In this document: positions 8,222 through 19,897 of the stretch, in pieces
Position numbering within the stretch: the first letter of the stretch is position 1
Layout: each line of letters begins with the position of its first letter
DNA from: Oscillospiraceae bacterium
GTDB lineage: Bacteria; Bacillota; Clostridia; Oscillospirales; UBA644
Reading direction: 5' to 3'
NCBI GenBank assembly: GCA_902783255.1
Contig: CACZQB010000021.1
Location: forward strand, 1-64,000
DNA length: 64,000 nucleotides
Program-made: the position numbers and the translations under genes
The notes under the pieces: model-generated
What the model saw: only the letters and a program-made list of their open reading frames with translations
Told to the model about the DNA's origin: nothing
The model's database searches: none

Positions 8222-10771
8222 TTATTCTTTGTTTTCGCTGATTTCATCGTCGGTCTCGTCTTCCGCTTCTTCGACCGCTTCGGTGATTTGTGTAACTTCT
8301 CCGTCGTCATCCGCGGCGTTGATTATCGCAGTGGCAATAACCTTTGTTTCGCCGTTTATGCGCATTACGTGAACGCCTGCCGATGCTCTGCCGTATACCG
8401 GTATATCCGCAATATGCACGCGTATGATTATACCGTCCGAAGAGATTATGACCATATCGTCATCATCGTTTACGCTGCGAACGCTTGTGAGCGCGCCTGT
8501 TTTTTCGCTGATCTTATGAACGCGAACGCCTTTGCCGCCGCGGCTCTGAGCGTTGAACGCGTCAAACGACGTTCTCTTGCCGTAGCCGTTTTCCGTTACG
8601 GTCACAAGAGTCTGTCCCTCTTTTACAACGGCGGCGCCTACGACCTTTTCGCCTTCGCCGAGCTTTACAACTCTTACGCCGCGCGCCGTTCTGCCCATTA
8701 CGCGAACGTCGTTTTCGGAATATCTTATCGCCATGCCTGCGCTTGTGGCAACAATGATATCTCTTTCGCCGTCTGTAAGACGGACTGTAACGAGCATATC
8801 GCCTTCGTCAAGGTCTACCGCGTTAAGACCCGCCTTGCGGATATTCCTGAAATCGCTGACTCTGCAACGCTTTGAAATACCGTATTGCGTTATCATCGTG
8901 AAATATCCGTCTTCGTCAAGCCGCTTCATGGGTATCATTGCCGTTACTTTTTCGCCGTCGGAAAGCTGAAGAAGATTTACGATGTTCATACCCTTTGCCT
9001 GACGGTTCGATTCCGGTATTTCGTAGCCTTTAAGACTGTAAACTCTGCCGTTTGTCGTGAAGAACATTATTCTGTCGTGCGTTGAACACGTAAATATCTC
9101 TTCAACAACATCCTCTTCTCTCGTTGTGAGCGCCGTAACGCCTTTTCCGCCTCTGCGCTGAACTTTATAGTTTTCTTCCGAAAGACGTTTTATGTATCCC
9201 TTGTTTGTAAGAGTATAAACGCACGTTTTTTCTTCGATGAGATCTTCGATATCTATTTCGTCGTCTACCTCTTCGATAGTCGTTCTTCTGTCGTCGCCGT
9301 ATTTATCGCGTATTTCGGCAAGCTCGGTTTTGATTATGCCCTTTACGCGCGTTTCGGATGCGAGGATATCTCTGTAATCGGCGATTTTTATTTCAAGATC
9401 GTTATATTCTTCAAGCAGTCTGTCTCTTTCAAGTCCCGTCAGCTGACCTAAACGCATATCAACTATACGCTGAGCCTGAATATCCGAAAAATCAAATGCT
9501 TCCATAAGCGCCGCTTTTGCGTCCGCGATCGTTTTGGACGCGCGGATTATTCTTATTACCTCGTCTATATGGTCAAGCGCTTTGAGCAGTCCTTCAAGGA
9601 TATGAGCGCGTTCAAGAGCCTTTTTGAGATCGTATTGCGTGCGCTTTGTGATTATCTCTTCCTGGTAAGATACGTAATTTTCAAGTATCTGCTTTAAATT
9701 GAGCACTTTCGGCTGCTGATCGACAAGTGCGATCATTATTGCGGAATACGTATCCTGAAGCTGAGTGTTTTTGAAAAGCTGATTGAGCACTACCTGCGCA
9801 TTCGCGTCTTTTTTCAGCTCTATTACGATAGACATACCGTTTCTGTCAGACTCGTCTCTCAGGTCGTATATGCCCTCGATGCGCTTTGCGTTTACATGGT
9901 CTGCGATATCAGAAAGAAGACGGGATTTGTTTACCATATACGGCAGCTCGGTAACAACGATCCTTTCTCTGTCTCTTACCGTTTCGATCTCGGTTCTTGC
10001 GCGGACGGTGATCTTGCCTCTGCCGGTAAAGTATGCCGCGCGAAGTCCGCTTCTGCCCAGAACTATGCCGCCTGTGGGGAAATCGGGTCCTTCTATATAC
10101 TGCAAAAGACCCTCAATACCTATCTGCGGATCGTCAAGCAACGCTATCGTGGCGTTTATTACCTCGCGAAGATTATGCGGAGGGATAGACGTTGCCATAC
10201 CTACCGCGATACCGGTCGCCCCGTTTACGAGCAGCTGCGGAAAGCGCGTAGGCAATACCGTAGGTTCGTTGTTTCTGCCGTCGTAGCTCGGCGTAAACGT
10301 TACTGTTTCTTTTTCTATATCACGCACAAGCTCGGTCGCCATCCTGGACATTCTTGCCTCTGTGTAACGCTGTGCGGCAGGCGGGTCTCCGTCTATGTTG
10401 CCGAAGTTTCCCTGACCCTGAACGAGCGGATATCTCAGCGAAAACGGCTGAGCCATACGCACAAGAGCGTCGTATATCGAAGCGTCGCCGTGCGGATGGT
10501 ATTTTGCCATAACGTCGCCGACGGTTGCTGCCGATTTATGGAAAGGCTTATCCGGCGTAAGATTGTCTTCAAACATTGTGTAGATAATTCGTCTGTGAAT
10601 GGGTTTCAGACCGTCGCGCACGTCGGGAAGCGCTCTTGCAACGATAACGGACATGGCGTATTCCATAAATGCCGTTTTCATTTCCTTGCGTATCTCAACG
10701 TCTATAACGTTCTGATTTTCAAACATCTCCCTTATATCGTCCGGCGGGAGCGGCGCGGAGGTTTTTGCCAT
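8222..10771 (-). CDS. gyrA: DNA gyrase subunit A
   Basis: Breakage-reunion subunit of gyrase, which introduces negative supercoils. 849 residues. The catalytic tyrosine is in [10 protein letters not shown] near residue 137. The quinolone region reads [19 protein letters not shown] near 90-110. The GyrA-box QRRGGKG near 565 and the C-terminal beta-pinwheel repeats identify it as GyrA, not ParC. An acidic tail (residues about 820-849) ends the protein. ATG 10771 follows ACAGGAG. gyrB lies 37 bases upstream and glyS follows. Ala at the position of E. coli Ser83 is notable (see findings). Confidence 0.98.
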   Translation of the reverse strand: MAKTSAPLPPDDIREMFENQNVIDVEIRKEMKTAFMEYAMSVIVARALPDVRDGLKPIHRRIIYTMFEDNLTPDKPFHKSAATVGDVMAKYHPHGDASIYDALVRMAQPFSLRYPLVQGQGNFGNIDGDPPAAQRYTEARMSRMATELVRDIEKETVTFTPSYDGRNNEPTVLPTRFPQLLVNGATGIAVGMATSIPPHNLREVINATIALLDDPQIGIEGLLQYIEGPDFPTGGIVLGRSGLRAAYFTGRGKITVRARTEIETVRDRERIVVTELPYMVNKSRLLSDIADHVNAKRIEGIYDLRDESDRNGMSIVIELKKDANAQVVLNQLFKNTQLQDTYSAIMIALVDQQPKVLNLKQILENYVSYQEEIITKRTQYDLKKALERAHILEGLLKALDHIDEVIRIIRASKTIADAKAALMEAFDFSDIQAQRIVDMRLGQLTGLERDRLLEEYNDLEIKIADYRDILASETRVKGIIKTELAEIRDKYGDDRRTTIEEVDDEIDIEDLIEEKTCVYTLTNKGYIKRLSEENYKVQRRGGKGVTALTTREEDVVEEIFTCSTHDRIMFFTTNGRVYSLKGYEIPESNRQAKGMNIVNLLQLSDGEKVTAMIPMKRLDEDGYFTMITQYGISKRCRVSDFRNIRKAGLNAVDLDEGDMLVTVRLTDGERDIIVATSAGMAIRYSENDVRVMGRTARGVRVVKLGEGEKVVGAAVVKEGQTLVTVTENGYGKRTSFDAFNAQSRGGKGVRVHKISEKTGALTSVRSVNDDDDMVIISSDGIIIRVHIADIPVYGRASAGVHVMRINGETKVIATAIINAADDDGEVTQITEAVEEAEDETDDEISENKE

Positions 10772-10808
10772 AAGTAATTCTCCTGTATGTTATTTCTGCC
10801 TTATTCGA

Positions 10809-13060
<2,252 letters not shown>

Positions 13061-13070
13061 GTTTTTCCTT

Positions 13071-14129
13071 TCAGCCGATTATATTTCCGGCTTCAACATA
13101 TATCTTTTTTGCTTTGTCTATTGCCGTTACGGGATCGCATGACGTTATTATGACCTGCTTTCCCATTATTTTTCCGGTGATGTAATTCCGTCTTTCAGAG
13201 TCAAGTTCCGAAAAAACGTCGTCAAGAAGAATAAGCGGGTATTCACCGCGCGTATCTCCCGTAATTTCGGCTTCCGCAAGCTTGAAAGACATCACGCACG
13301 ACCTCTGCTGACCCTGCGAACCGTAAATTTTCACGTTTTTACCGTTCAGATACGTTTCAAAATCATCTTTATGCGCCCCGACGGACGTATAGCCGAGTTC
13401 TGCGTCTTTTTCTCTGTTTTTTTCAAGCTCCGAATAAAGTTCGCTTTCGTTTTCCGCATAAAAGGACGGAACGTATTTAATCGAAAGCTTCTCTTTTCCT
13501 CCGGATATCTCATTTACGGATATTCCGGAAAAGGTCTGAAGCCTGTCAATAAAATTTTCCCTTGTTTTCGTTACGAGAAAAGATAATTTCGCAAATCTTT
13601 CGTCCCATATGTCAAGCGTGCGCGTATCGTCGGTTTTGAGAAGCGCATTTCTTTGCTGCAGCGTTCGTGTGAATCGGGAAAGAAGAGAATAATATACCGG
13701 TCTTAACTGACAGATCGAAATATCAGCAAACCTTCTTCTGTTTTCCGGTCCGCTTTTTATAAGCGATAACTGTTCAGGATAAAACAGCACCGAGTTGAAG
13801 CTGCCGATAAACTCCTTCGGAGCCAGTTTCGCGCCGTTCAGATAAAGCTCTCTTCTTTTTTCGGAGTCAAATCTTATCTGTGCCGTCTGTTCTCTTCCGT
13901 CTTTATCAAAAACCACCGTTATCTCAGCTTTGCTTTCGCCCGACAGGATTATGTCTCTGTCCGACGCGCCGCGAAACGAACGGCACTCTGTAAAAAACCT
14001 TATCGCCTCGATAATATTCGTTTTTCCCTGCGCATTGTTGCCGTAAAGAATATTTACGCCGTCTTCAAAACTCACGGATGCGGATCTTATATTTCTGAAA
14101 TTTTTCAGCTCAAGAGATCTTAAAACCAT
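13071..14129 (-). CDS. recF: DNA replication and repair protein RecF
   Basis: SMC-like ATPase that helps load RecA at gaps and stalled forks. 352 residues. Walker A is LYGNNAQGKTNIIEA near 29-43. The RecF signature SSQ-type segment KIYGSQGQQRS lies near 270 and Walker B (YPLILLDDVFSELD) near 295. The start ATG 14129 is 3 bases past the dnaN stop, so translation is coupled. The S4-domain gene (yaaA/rlbA) found between dnaN and recF in Bacillus is absent here. Confidence 0.96.
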   Translation of the reverse strand: MVLRSLELKNFRNIRSASVSFEDGVNILYGNNAQGKTNIIEAIRFFTECRSFRGASDRDIILSGESKAEITVVFDKDGREQTAQIRFDSEKRRELYLNGAKLAPKEFIGSFNSVLFYPEQLSLIKSGPENRRRFADISICQLRPVYYSLLSRFTRTLQQRNALLKTDDTRTLDIWDERFAKLSFLVTKTRENFIDRLQTFSGISVNEISGGKEKLSIKYVPSFYAENESELYSELEKNREKDAELGYTSVGAHKDDFETYLNGKNVKIYGSQGQQRSCVMSFKLAEAEITGDTRGEYPLILLDDVFSELDSERRNYITGKIMGKQVIITSCDPVTAIDKAKKIYVEAGNIIG

Positions 14130-14132
14130 CTG

Positions 14133-15242
14133 TTATTTTGTGTTTAGCCTCATAGGAGCAATCAGAAACATGAACGAATCGCCTTCAACGGGCATAAACC
14201 CTATCGGAGAAAGTGCCGAGTTGAAATTCATAAGAACTTCTTCGCTTTCGCATGCAGAAAGCACGGTGAGAAGGTTTCTGTTGTTTACGCCTATTTCAAG
14301 CGGACCGCCGTTTGTTTCAGTGATTATCTCATCGTCAAAACTGTGTCCGTCCGGAGTTTTGCATGTAATGAATATCCTGTTTGTTTCAAGACTTATTCTT
14401 ACGGGCGCTTTCATTTTTTCATTTATCAGCACCGAAGCTCTCTCTATGGCTTTTTTCATTTCTTCCGTCTTAATTTTTACCGTATACTTGAATGATTTCG
14501 GAATAAGCGTGGAATAATTGAGATATGCGCCGTCAACAAGTCTGGATATCATAACGGTATCGTCAAATTCAAATACTATATGACGGCCGGTAAGACCTAT
14601 TTTTACTTCTCCGTCATCGTTTTTCATTATTTTTATAAGTTCGTTGAGCACTCTGCCCTGGCACAGAAAAGATATGTCTCTGTCGCACGCATATTTTTCT
14701 TTTCTCATTGCAAAACGGAAAGAGTCCGTGCATACCGCTTCAAGAATTCCGTCGTGGATATTGAAAAATGCTCCCGTATATACGCCTTTTACATCGCTTT
14801 GAGAAACAGCAAATACTGTTTGTCTTATTACTGAATGAAGCATTTTCTGATCTACAGTGATATATTCGCAGCCGATTGCCGAAGGTCTTTCGGGAAATGT
14901 TTCGGGATCCATAACAGGAAGGATATATTCTGTTTTTCCGCCCTTTACGGTTATGGTCTTATTGTCGTTTTCAGCAAAGTTAATGAAATCTGGTCCCATG
15001 CTTCTTATGATATCGAGGAGCATTTTTGCATCCACAGCCACTGTTCCGGGAACGGATACCTCGCCCGTAACGGTAGTGGTGATACCGAGATCCATATCAA
15101 AACCCGAAACGGTTATATTTCCGTCTTCGGATGCATTTATAAGAAAACATGAAAGCACCGGAAGCGCGTTTTTTGCGGGAATGCTTCGTGATACTATACT
15201 GAAAGTTTCATAAAGCATCGTTCTGTCGCATGAAAAATTCAT
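14133..15242 (-). CDS. dnaN: DNA polymerase III beta sliding clamp
   Basis: Forms the ring that tethers the replicative polymerase. 369 residues, normal length, starting MNFSCDRTMLYETFSIVSRSIPAKNALPVLS. The C-terminus ends in the conserved MPMRL-like segment (LIAPMRLNTK). ATG 15242 follows GTGAGGA. The 281-base gap to dnaA contains DnaA boxes and probably the dnaN promoter. recF follows immediately. Confidence 0.97.
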   Translation of the reverse strand: MNFSCDRTMLYETFSIVSRSIPAKNALPVLSCFLINASEDGNITVSGFDMDLGITTTVTGEVSVPGTVAVDAKMLLDIIRSMGPDFINFAENDNKTITVKGGKTEYILPVMDPETFPERPSAIGCEYITVDQKMLHSVIRQTVFAVSQSDVKGVYTGAFFNIHDGILEAVCTDSFRFAMRKEKYACDRDISFLCQGRVLNELIKIMKNDDGEVKIGLTGRHIVFEFDDTVMISRLVDGAYLNYSTLIPKSFKYTVKIKTEEMKKAIERASVLINEKMKAPVRISLETNRIFITCKTPDGHSFDDEIITETNGGPLEIGVNNRNLLTVLSACESEEVLMNFNSALSPIGFMPVEGDSFMFLIAPMRLNTK

Positions 15243-15523
15243 AGTGTCCTCACTTTCTATCGGTTTTATATAAAACAGATTAAGAATTATTTTTTTGTAA
15301 TAGTATGTAGTGTCTGCTCAAACGGTGGAAAACCTGTTTTTTTCCGTCAGTAAAAAGAGATTTGCGGTTTTTGACGGAGTGTGGATAATTATCGTATTAC
15401 CGTGCATGAATTCACGGATGTGAATACTGTTGATATACGGGATAATTTTTGTTTTAAACTGTGGATAATTTTTTCTTTCTCCTGTTTTTTCTGTTTATTC
15501 GTGTTTATAATACTGTTGAAAAC
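15243..15523. other. Probable oriC element between dnaA and dnaN, with DnaA boxes
   Basis: 281 bases without a gene. Two perfect DnaA boxes TGTGGATAA lie at 15380-15388 and 15460-15468, same orientation and 80 bases apart. A one-mismatch box GGTGGAAAA lies at 15324-15332. T-rich tracts occur at 15469-15500. Gene strand bias flips close by: the replication operon goes left and the rpmH operon right. The boxes are seen; origin function is inferred from the standard Bacillota arrangement. Confidence 0.75.
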
Positions 15524-16858
15524 TCAAAGTTCCTTCACGTTTTTTATAACGGAATCTATCCGTGATTTCAATGCCGGATTTGTTTTTATTTTTTCGTCTA
15601 TTTTATGGATCGCGTGGTGGACGGTAGAATGATCTCTGCCGTTGAATGTCTGACCTATTTCGGGAAGAGAAAGATCGGTAACTTCTCTCATAACATACAT
15701 TGCGATCTGTCTTGCAAAAGTGATCGCCTCCATGCGTTTTTTGCTGAGTATGTCTTCTTCCGAAACATTGAATTCGCGGCTTATTTCCTTTATTACTTTA
15801 TCGAAAACTACCGGTGTCGGCTCGTTTTCGCTCGTAATATCCTTTACGGCGCTGCTTGCTACTGAGATCGACGGCGGAAGGTTTGAGATAAGCTGGAACG
15901 CCATTATTTTTTTAAGGACGCCTTCTATCTGACGGATGTTGTTTTTTATCTTCATTGCGATAAAGTCTACAACATCGTCGGGAAGATCGAGACCGTATGT
16001 TGTGGCTTTCTGTTTTATTATCGCGACCTTCAGCTCGTATTCGGGCAGATATATATCGGTTATAATACCCATTTCGAAGCGCGAGCGAAGTCTGTTTTCA
16101 AGCAGCGCTATATCTCTCGGCGGACGGTCGGACGCGAGAACGATCTGTTTGTTTGCCTCGTAAAGGGCGTTGAAAGTATGGAAAAACTCTTCCTGTGTTG
16201 AATCCTTGTTTGCGATAAACTGAATATCGTCAACAAAAAGAACGTCTATACTTCTGTATTTGTTTTTAAATTCGGGCATCGTTTTGTTTCTGATGTTTTC
16301 GATAAGCTCGTTCGTAAATTCCTCGCCCGTAATATAAATTGTTTTATATGAAGGAAAATTAACGGCGATCTCGTTTCTTATCGCTTTCAGAAGGTGAGTT
16401 TTGCCAAGTCCCGTATTGCCGTAGATAAAAAGCGGATTATACGCTTTTGCGGGATTTTTTGCAACTGCGCTGCATGCGGCATAGGCATGTTTGTTTGATT
16501 CTCCCACAACGAAAGTGTTGAATGTATATTCGGGATAGATAGGCTCAACAAGGCTTTCTATTTCAACTTTCGGCTTTTCGGGACGTTTCTGAGAATACGA
16601 AGGACCGCGTTCTTCGGGTGTGATAACGTTGATAGACATTTCAAACCCTACCATATCCGAAAGCACGGAATTTATCAGGTCCTTGTATTTGGACATTATA
16701 ATATCTCTCTGAAACGACGAATCAACAAGAAGAACCGCGCAGAAATCAACATATGAAACGGGAATTATCGGACGGATCCAGAGATCCATCGCCTGTTTGC
16801 TTATATGTTCTGAAAGACGCTCCACGGCTGCCGCCCATAAGTTTTCAAAGGCTTTCAT
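15524..16858 (-). CDS. dnaA: Chromosomal replication initiator protein DnaA
   Basis: AAA+ initiator that binds DnaA boxes and opens the origin. 444 residues. Domain I is at the N-terminus (WAAAVERLSEHISKQAMDLWIRPI). Walker A is YGNTGLGKTHLLKAI near 145, Walker B is VLFVDDIQFI, the sensor/arginine-finger segment is RLRSRFEMG, and the domain IV DNA-binding signature is FNGRDHSTVHHAI near 405. The open frame extends 37 codons further up to 16969, but that part covers the promoter. ATG 16858 has CAGGAGA 8 bases upstream and starts where homology begins. It heads the leftward replication operon. Confidence 0.98.
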   Translation of the reverse strand: MKAFENLWAAAVERLSEHISKQAMDLWIRPIIPVSYVDFCAVLLVDSSFQRDIIMSKYKDLINSVLSDMVGFEMSINVITPEERGPSYSQKRPEKPKVEIESLVEPIYPEYTFNTFVVGESNKHAYAACSAVAKNPAKAYNPLFIYGNTGLGKTHLLKAIRNEIAVNFPSYKTIYITGEEFTNELIENIRNKTMPEFKNKYRSIDVLFVDDIQFIANKDSTQEEFFHTFNALYEANKQIVLASDRPPRDIALLENRLRSRFEMGIITDIYLPEYELKVAIIKQKATTYGLDLPDDVVDFIAMKIKNNIRQIEGVLKKIMAFQLISNLPPSISVASSAVKDITSENEPTPVVFDKVIKEISREFNVSEEDILSKKRMEAITFARQIAMYVMREVTDLSLPEIGQTFNGRDHSTVHHAIHKIDEKIKTNPALKSRIDSVIKNVKEL

Positions 16859-17022
16859 AACTGTAATCTCCTGTTGTATGTTAACGGCCGTCATAAACGA
16901 GGTCGCTATAATAATATATATAATAATATAAATCATTATAGCATAAAGACGGAGATTAATCAAGTGCATTTTTCACATTCGCAATAATTTTCGAAAAAAA
17001 TTTAAAAAACAAATATTTACTA
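16859..17022. other. AT-rich dnaA upstream region, possible second half of oriC
   Basis: The stretch 16906-16940 contains only A and T apart from its first base and is roughly palindromic (GCTATAAT at one end, ATTATAGC at the other). It could be an unwinding element. One degenerate DnaA box, TTTTTCACA, lies at 16969-16977. Bacillus has a bipartite origin flanking dnaA, but here only one weak box is visible on this side, so the role is uncertain. Confidence 0.4.
16935..16963 (-). promoter_or_regulatory. dnaA promoter
   Basis: On the minus strand TTGATT (16963-16958), a 17-base spacer and TATAAT (16940-16935) lie 77 bases before the dnaA ATG. It is a near-consensus housekeeping promoter. Confidence 0.75.
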
Positions 17023-17052
17023 TTGACAATTCCAGTTGAATTGTATTATAAT
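17023..17052 (+). promoter_or_regulatory. rpmH operon promoter
   Basis: TTGACA (17023-17028), an 18-base spacer and TATAAT (17047-17052) give a strong housekeeping promoter. The predicted leader of about 70 bases runs to the rpmH ribosome site. It fires away from the dnaA promoter. Confidence 0.85.
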
Positions 17053-17127
17053 ATATTGACACTCGAAATCTGCCCTTAAGACAGAAAAGAGTATATGTGA
17101 AGACCCCGGAAAAGGAGGTTCGGTAAG

Positions 17128-17262
17128 ATGTTAAGAACATATCAGCCCAAAAAAAGGCAGAGAAGCAAGGTTCACGGATTCCGTAAAAGAATGAAAACCG
17201 CCAACGGCAGAAAAGTTCTCGCGAGAAGACGCGCGAGAGGCAGAAAACAGCTCTCGCTGTAA
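17128..17262 (+). CDS. rpmH: 50S ribosomal protein L34
   Basis: 44-residue, very basic protein of the large ribosomal subunit. The translation from ATG 17128 begins [18 protein letters not shown], followed by [19 protein letters not shown], which is the L34 pattern over its whole length. AAAGGAGG at 17111-17118 is the ribosome site. It is first in the rpmH-rnpA-yidD-yidC-jag-mnmE run, a conserved arrangement beside dnaA. Confidence 0.98.
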   Translation: MLRTYQPKKRQRSKVHGFRKRMKTANGRKVLARRRARGRKQLSL

Positions 17263-17271
17263 TCGGTTACA

Positions 17272-17667
17272 ATGAAATATACGAAATCTATCAAGGACGA
17301 CAGGGTATTTCGATATCTTTACAGAAAAGGCGCGTCTGTTGCGACACCGACAGTTGTTGTATACTATCGGAAAAACAGACAGTCAATAAATCAATTGGGT
17401 CTCACAACCGCAAAAAAAATCGGAAACGCAGTGCAGAGAAACCGAGCAAGACGAGTTATGAGAGAAGCATACAGGCTGCTTGAAGAAAAGCTCGAAAAAA
17501 ACTGCGATATAGTGCTTGTTGCACGATCGAAAACCCCGTTCGTTCTGATGGATGAAGTAAAATGCGATATGCTGCGCGCATTCGAAAAAGCGGGCATCAT
17601 CGCGGAAAAACAGGAGAAAAATGAAAATCAGTCAGATCCCTGCCAGGGCGGCTGTAGCGCTGATTAA
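17272..17667 (+). CDS. rnpA: Ribonuclease P protein component
   Basis: Basic protein subunit of RNase P, which trims the 5' ends of tRNA precursors. 131 residues. The family signature [12 protein letters not shown] lies near residues 58-70, preceded by [22 protein letters not shown] at the N-terminus is typical. The C-terminal tail (about 20 residues, [18 protein letters not shown]) extends beyond the normal fold because the gene overlaps yidD by 47 bases. Start ATG 17272 lies 9 bases after the rpmH stop. Confidence 0.97.
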   Translation: MKYTKSIKDDRVFRYLYRKGASVATPTVVVYYRKNRQSINQLGLTTAKKIGNAVQRNRARRVMREAYRLLEEKLEKNCDIVLVARSKTPFVLMDEVKCDMLRAFEKAGIIAEKQEKNENQSDPCQGGCSAD

Positions 17668-17890
17668 AATTTACCGGAAGAATATCTCGCCGTTTACCCC
17701 CCCGTGTTGCCGGTTTACTCCGACCTGTTCGGAGTATGCGATCGAAGCATTCAGGATTCACGGTTTTATCAGGGGGTCTTTTCTTGCGTTATGGAGAATT
17801 CTGCGCTGTAACCCGTTCAGCAGGGGAGGCTACGACCCTGTTCCCGAAAAATCAAGGAGAAATAAGCTGAGTAAATGGAAAGTATTTTAG
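17621..17890 (+). CDS. yidD: Membrane protein insertion efficiency factor YidD
   Basis: Small membrane-associated protein that assists YidC-dependent insertion. 89 residues. It has the family's conserved cysteines and motif [16 protein letters not shown] near residues 28-43, then [13 protein letters not shown] near 65-77. The start ATG 17621 lies inside the 3' end of rnpA (47-base overlap), a usual arrangement. Its own end overlaps yidC by 16 bases. Confidence 0.96.
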   Translation: MKISQIPARAAVALIKIYRKNISPFTPPCCRFTPTCSEYAIEAFRIHGFIRGSFLALWRILRCNPFSRGGYDPVPEKSRRNKLSKWKVF

Positions 17891-18948
17891 ATATTATTTA
17901 TGTCCCTCTTGCGTGGATATTCAAACTTTGTTATATGCTTGTCAACAATTACGGACTTGCTATAATTTTATTTGCATTCATTGCCAAACTGTTAATGCTT
18001 CCGCTCGGCATAAAGGGAGAAAAAGGCAGACTGAAAATGCAGTCGGTTCAGCCGAAAGTCAACGCTCTGCAGCAAAAATACAAGGGAGACACAAAAAACC
18101 CGAAGTATTCCGAGGAACTGCAGCAGCTTTATTCCGAAGAAGGATACAACCCGATGTCGGGCTGTCTTCCCACGCTTATACAGCTCCCTATAATCCTCGG
18201 TTTGTGGAACGCTATCCGCCGTCCTCTCACATATATTGTGGGACTTAATAAGATCACGAATTTTGCGATAGTCAACATTCTTAACGCCAGCGGAGTAACA
18301 AAAATAACCGAAGCTTTGGGAAATACGGATACAGCAAGCCTTGACGCCGTATCGAAATGGCTTCAGACAAACGAGATCCGCGTTGCTCAGGTGCTCAACG
18401 ACAGCAACGTTTTCAATACCGTAAAATCCGGGCTCGAAGAATATGCGGCAAAATATCCCGACAGCGGATTTATAACCGAAATATCAACACTTAACCTTAA
18501 TTTCCTCGGACTTGACCTCGGTATGACGCCGAGCGAATATATAGCCGCCGCAGGTTCAATTTTCACATGGGCGATATTGCTGCCGATAATTTCCGGCATC
18601 ACGTCTTTCCTTCTGAGCTTCCTTACGCAGAAACTCAATGCGCAGCCTACTCCCGACGGACAGAAAAACGGCCTTAACCTTCTTATGTATACCATGCCGC
18701 TTCTCTCATTATGGCTCGCATTTTCGTTCCAGACCGGCGTAGGTATTTACTGGATCGCATCCAACGTTCTGTCTATCGGACAGATATTCCTTCTCAGAGC
18801 GATAGTAAAACCTCCCAAAAAAGAAGAAAAGCCTCAGAAAGAAAAGAAACTTAACTACAATCAAATCGAAAAAATGAAGCGAATGGAAAAAGAGCGCGAA
18901 AATGAGGATGCAATTACAGTATCCGAAGACGATCAGAAGACCGAATAG
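17875..18948 (+). CDS. yidC: Membrane protein insertase YidC/OxaA/SpoIIIJ
   Basis: Inserts proteins into the cytoplasmic membrane. 357 residues, the short Gram-positive form without the large periplasmic domain. Hydrophobic segments lie near residues 10-40, 98-120, 212-240 and 265-300. The core motif [16 protein letters not shown] near 97 and the positively charged cytoplasmic loop [17 protein letters not shown] are characteristic. No lipobox is evident at the N-terminus, unlike B. subtilis SpoIIIJ. The charged tail ([12 protein letters not shown]...) is typical for ribosome contact. Confidence 0.96.
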   Translation: MESILDIIYVPLAWIFKLCYMLVNNYGLAIILFAFIAKLLMLPLGIKGEKGRLKMQSVQPKVNALQQKYKGDTKNPKYSEELQQLYSEEGYNPMSGCLPTLIQLPIILGLWNAIRRPLTYIVGLNKITNFAIVNILNASGVTKITEALGNTDTASLDAVSKWLQTNEIRVAQVLNDSNVFNTVKSGLEEYAAKYPDSGFITEISTLNLNFLGLDLGMTPSEYIAAAGSIFTWAILLPIISGITSFLLSFLTQKLNAQPTPDGQKNGLNLLMYTMPLLSLWLAFSFQTGVGIYWIASNVLSIGQIFLLRAIVKPPKKEEKPQKEKKLNYNQIEKMKRMEKERENEDAITVSEDDQKTE

Positions 18949-18977
18949 TGCGCTCCGCGCTGCTGAAAGGAAAAAAA

Positions 18978-19895
18978 GTGAAAAAGACATTTACGGGCAA
19001 AACGATCGAGGCTGCCGTTGAAACTGCGGCAAAAGAACTCGGTATGTCCAGCGATATGTTTTCTTACGAGATAGAGGTGCTGCCGAAAAAAGGATTTCTC
19101 GGAATAGGCGCCATTCCCGCAAAGATAGTTGTAAATTACGAAGTATCTGTTGAAGACAGAGTAGAAGAATACCTTACGGGCCTTTTCAGGATAGTTGGTC
19201 TTGAGGGCTGCAAAACGAGCATCTCCGTAGACGGAGACAATATAGGAATAACCATAGACGGCGATGCCGCCGATATTTTCACGCGCAGACAGGGCGAAGA
19301 AATGGAAGCGTTGCAGTGGATCATAGCTCTTTCGCTCAACCGTGACAGCGATACGAAATACAAAGTTACTTTAAATATCAACAATTACCGTGAAGAAATA
19401 AAGCAGCGTCTCGAAGCGCTCGCCGCAAAAACCGCAAAACAGGTCCTTAAAACACAAAGACGCGTTACGCTTAATCCGATGAGCGCATTTCAGAGAAGGA
19501 TCATTCATACATATCTTCAGAACGAAGAAAACATCACCACGTATTCCGTAGGCAGCGAGCCGAACAGAAAAGTTGTTATTTCATACCAGGGTGAAGGAAG
19601 AAAACAGCAGGGCGGAAAAAACTACGGTAAGAAGAACGGCGGAAAGCAGAAGTCCGACTCAGATAAAACCGCTTCGAACGAAATAACGCTCGTAGAAGGC
19701 GAAAAGAGAGCGCCGAAAACGGAAAAGACCGAAAATTACGGCAAAAGACCGTATAAAAAGCAGTATTCCGACCGTCCCAGACAACAAAGAAGGGAAGAAC
19801 CGTCTGCAGCAGCGGCGCCGAGTGAACCCACGGTAGAGCTTCGCGCCGGCGAAAAGAGAGCTGCAAGACCCGAAAAAACCGAAACGGATAAATAA
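18978..19895 (+). CDS. jag: RNA-binding protein Jag/KhpB (EloR)
   Basis: KH-domain RNA-binding regulator linked to cell elongation and envelope growth in other Gram-positives. 305 residues: an N-terminal Jag_N domain (GKTIEAAVETAAKELGM; LPKKGFLGIGAIPAKI), a KH-like region with EALQWIIALSLNR near 105, and an R3H-type region LNPMSAFQRRIIHTYL near 165. The last about 105 residues are a low-complexity tail rich in Lys, Glu and Arg with two GEKRA repeats, longer than usual. GTG 18978 is the chosen start because AAAGGA sits 6-7 bases before it. A GTG overlapping the yidC stop (18948) has no ribosome site. Confidence 0.93.
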   Translation: MKKTFTGKTIEAAVETAAKELGMSSDMFSYEIEVLPKKGFLGIGAIPAKIVVNYEVSVEDRVEEYLTGLFRIVGLEGCKTSISVDGDNIGITIDGDAADIFTRRQGEEMEALQWIIALSLNRDSDTKYKVTLNINNYREEIKQRLEALAAKTAKQVLKTQRRVTLNPMSAFQRRIIHTYLQNEENITTYSVGSEPNRKVVISYQGEGRKQQGGKNYGKKNGGKQKSDSDKTASNEITLVEGEKRAPKTEKTENYGKRPYKKQYSDRPRQQRREEPSAAAAPSEPTVELRAGEKRAARPEKTETDK

Positions 19896-19897
19896 TT

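Noticed and set aside
8197-8310. N-terminal extension of glyS into gyrA
   Set aside because: Overlaps gyrA coding sequence, basic and unlike glycyl-tRNA synthetases; ATG 8196 has a ribosome site.
9896-10777. A 293-codon open frame antisense to gyrA
   Set aside because: Arg/His-rich shadow of gyrA with no family resemblance.
16859-16969. N-terminal extension of dnaA
   Set aside because: Covers the dnaA promoter and AT tract; the ribosome site and homology point to ATG 16858.
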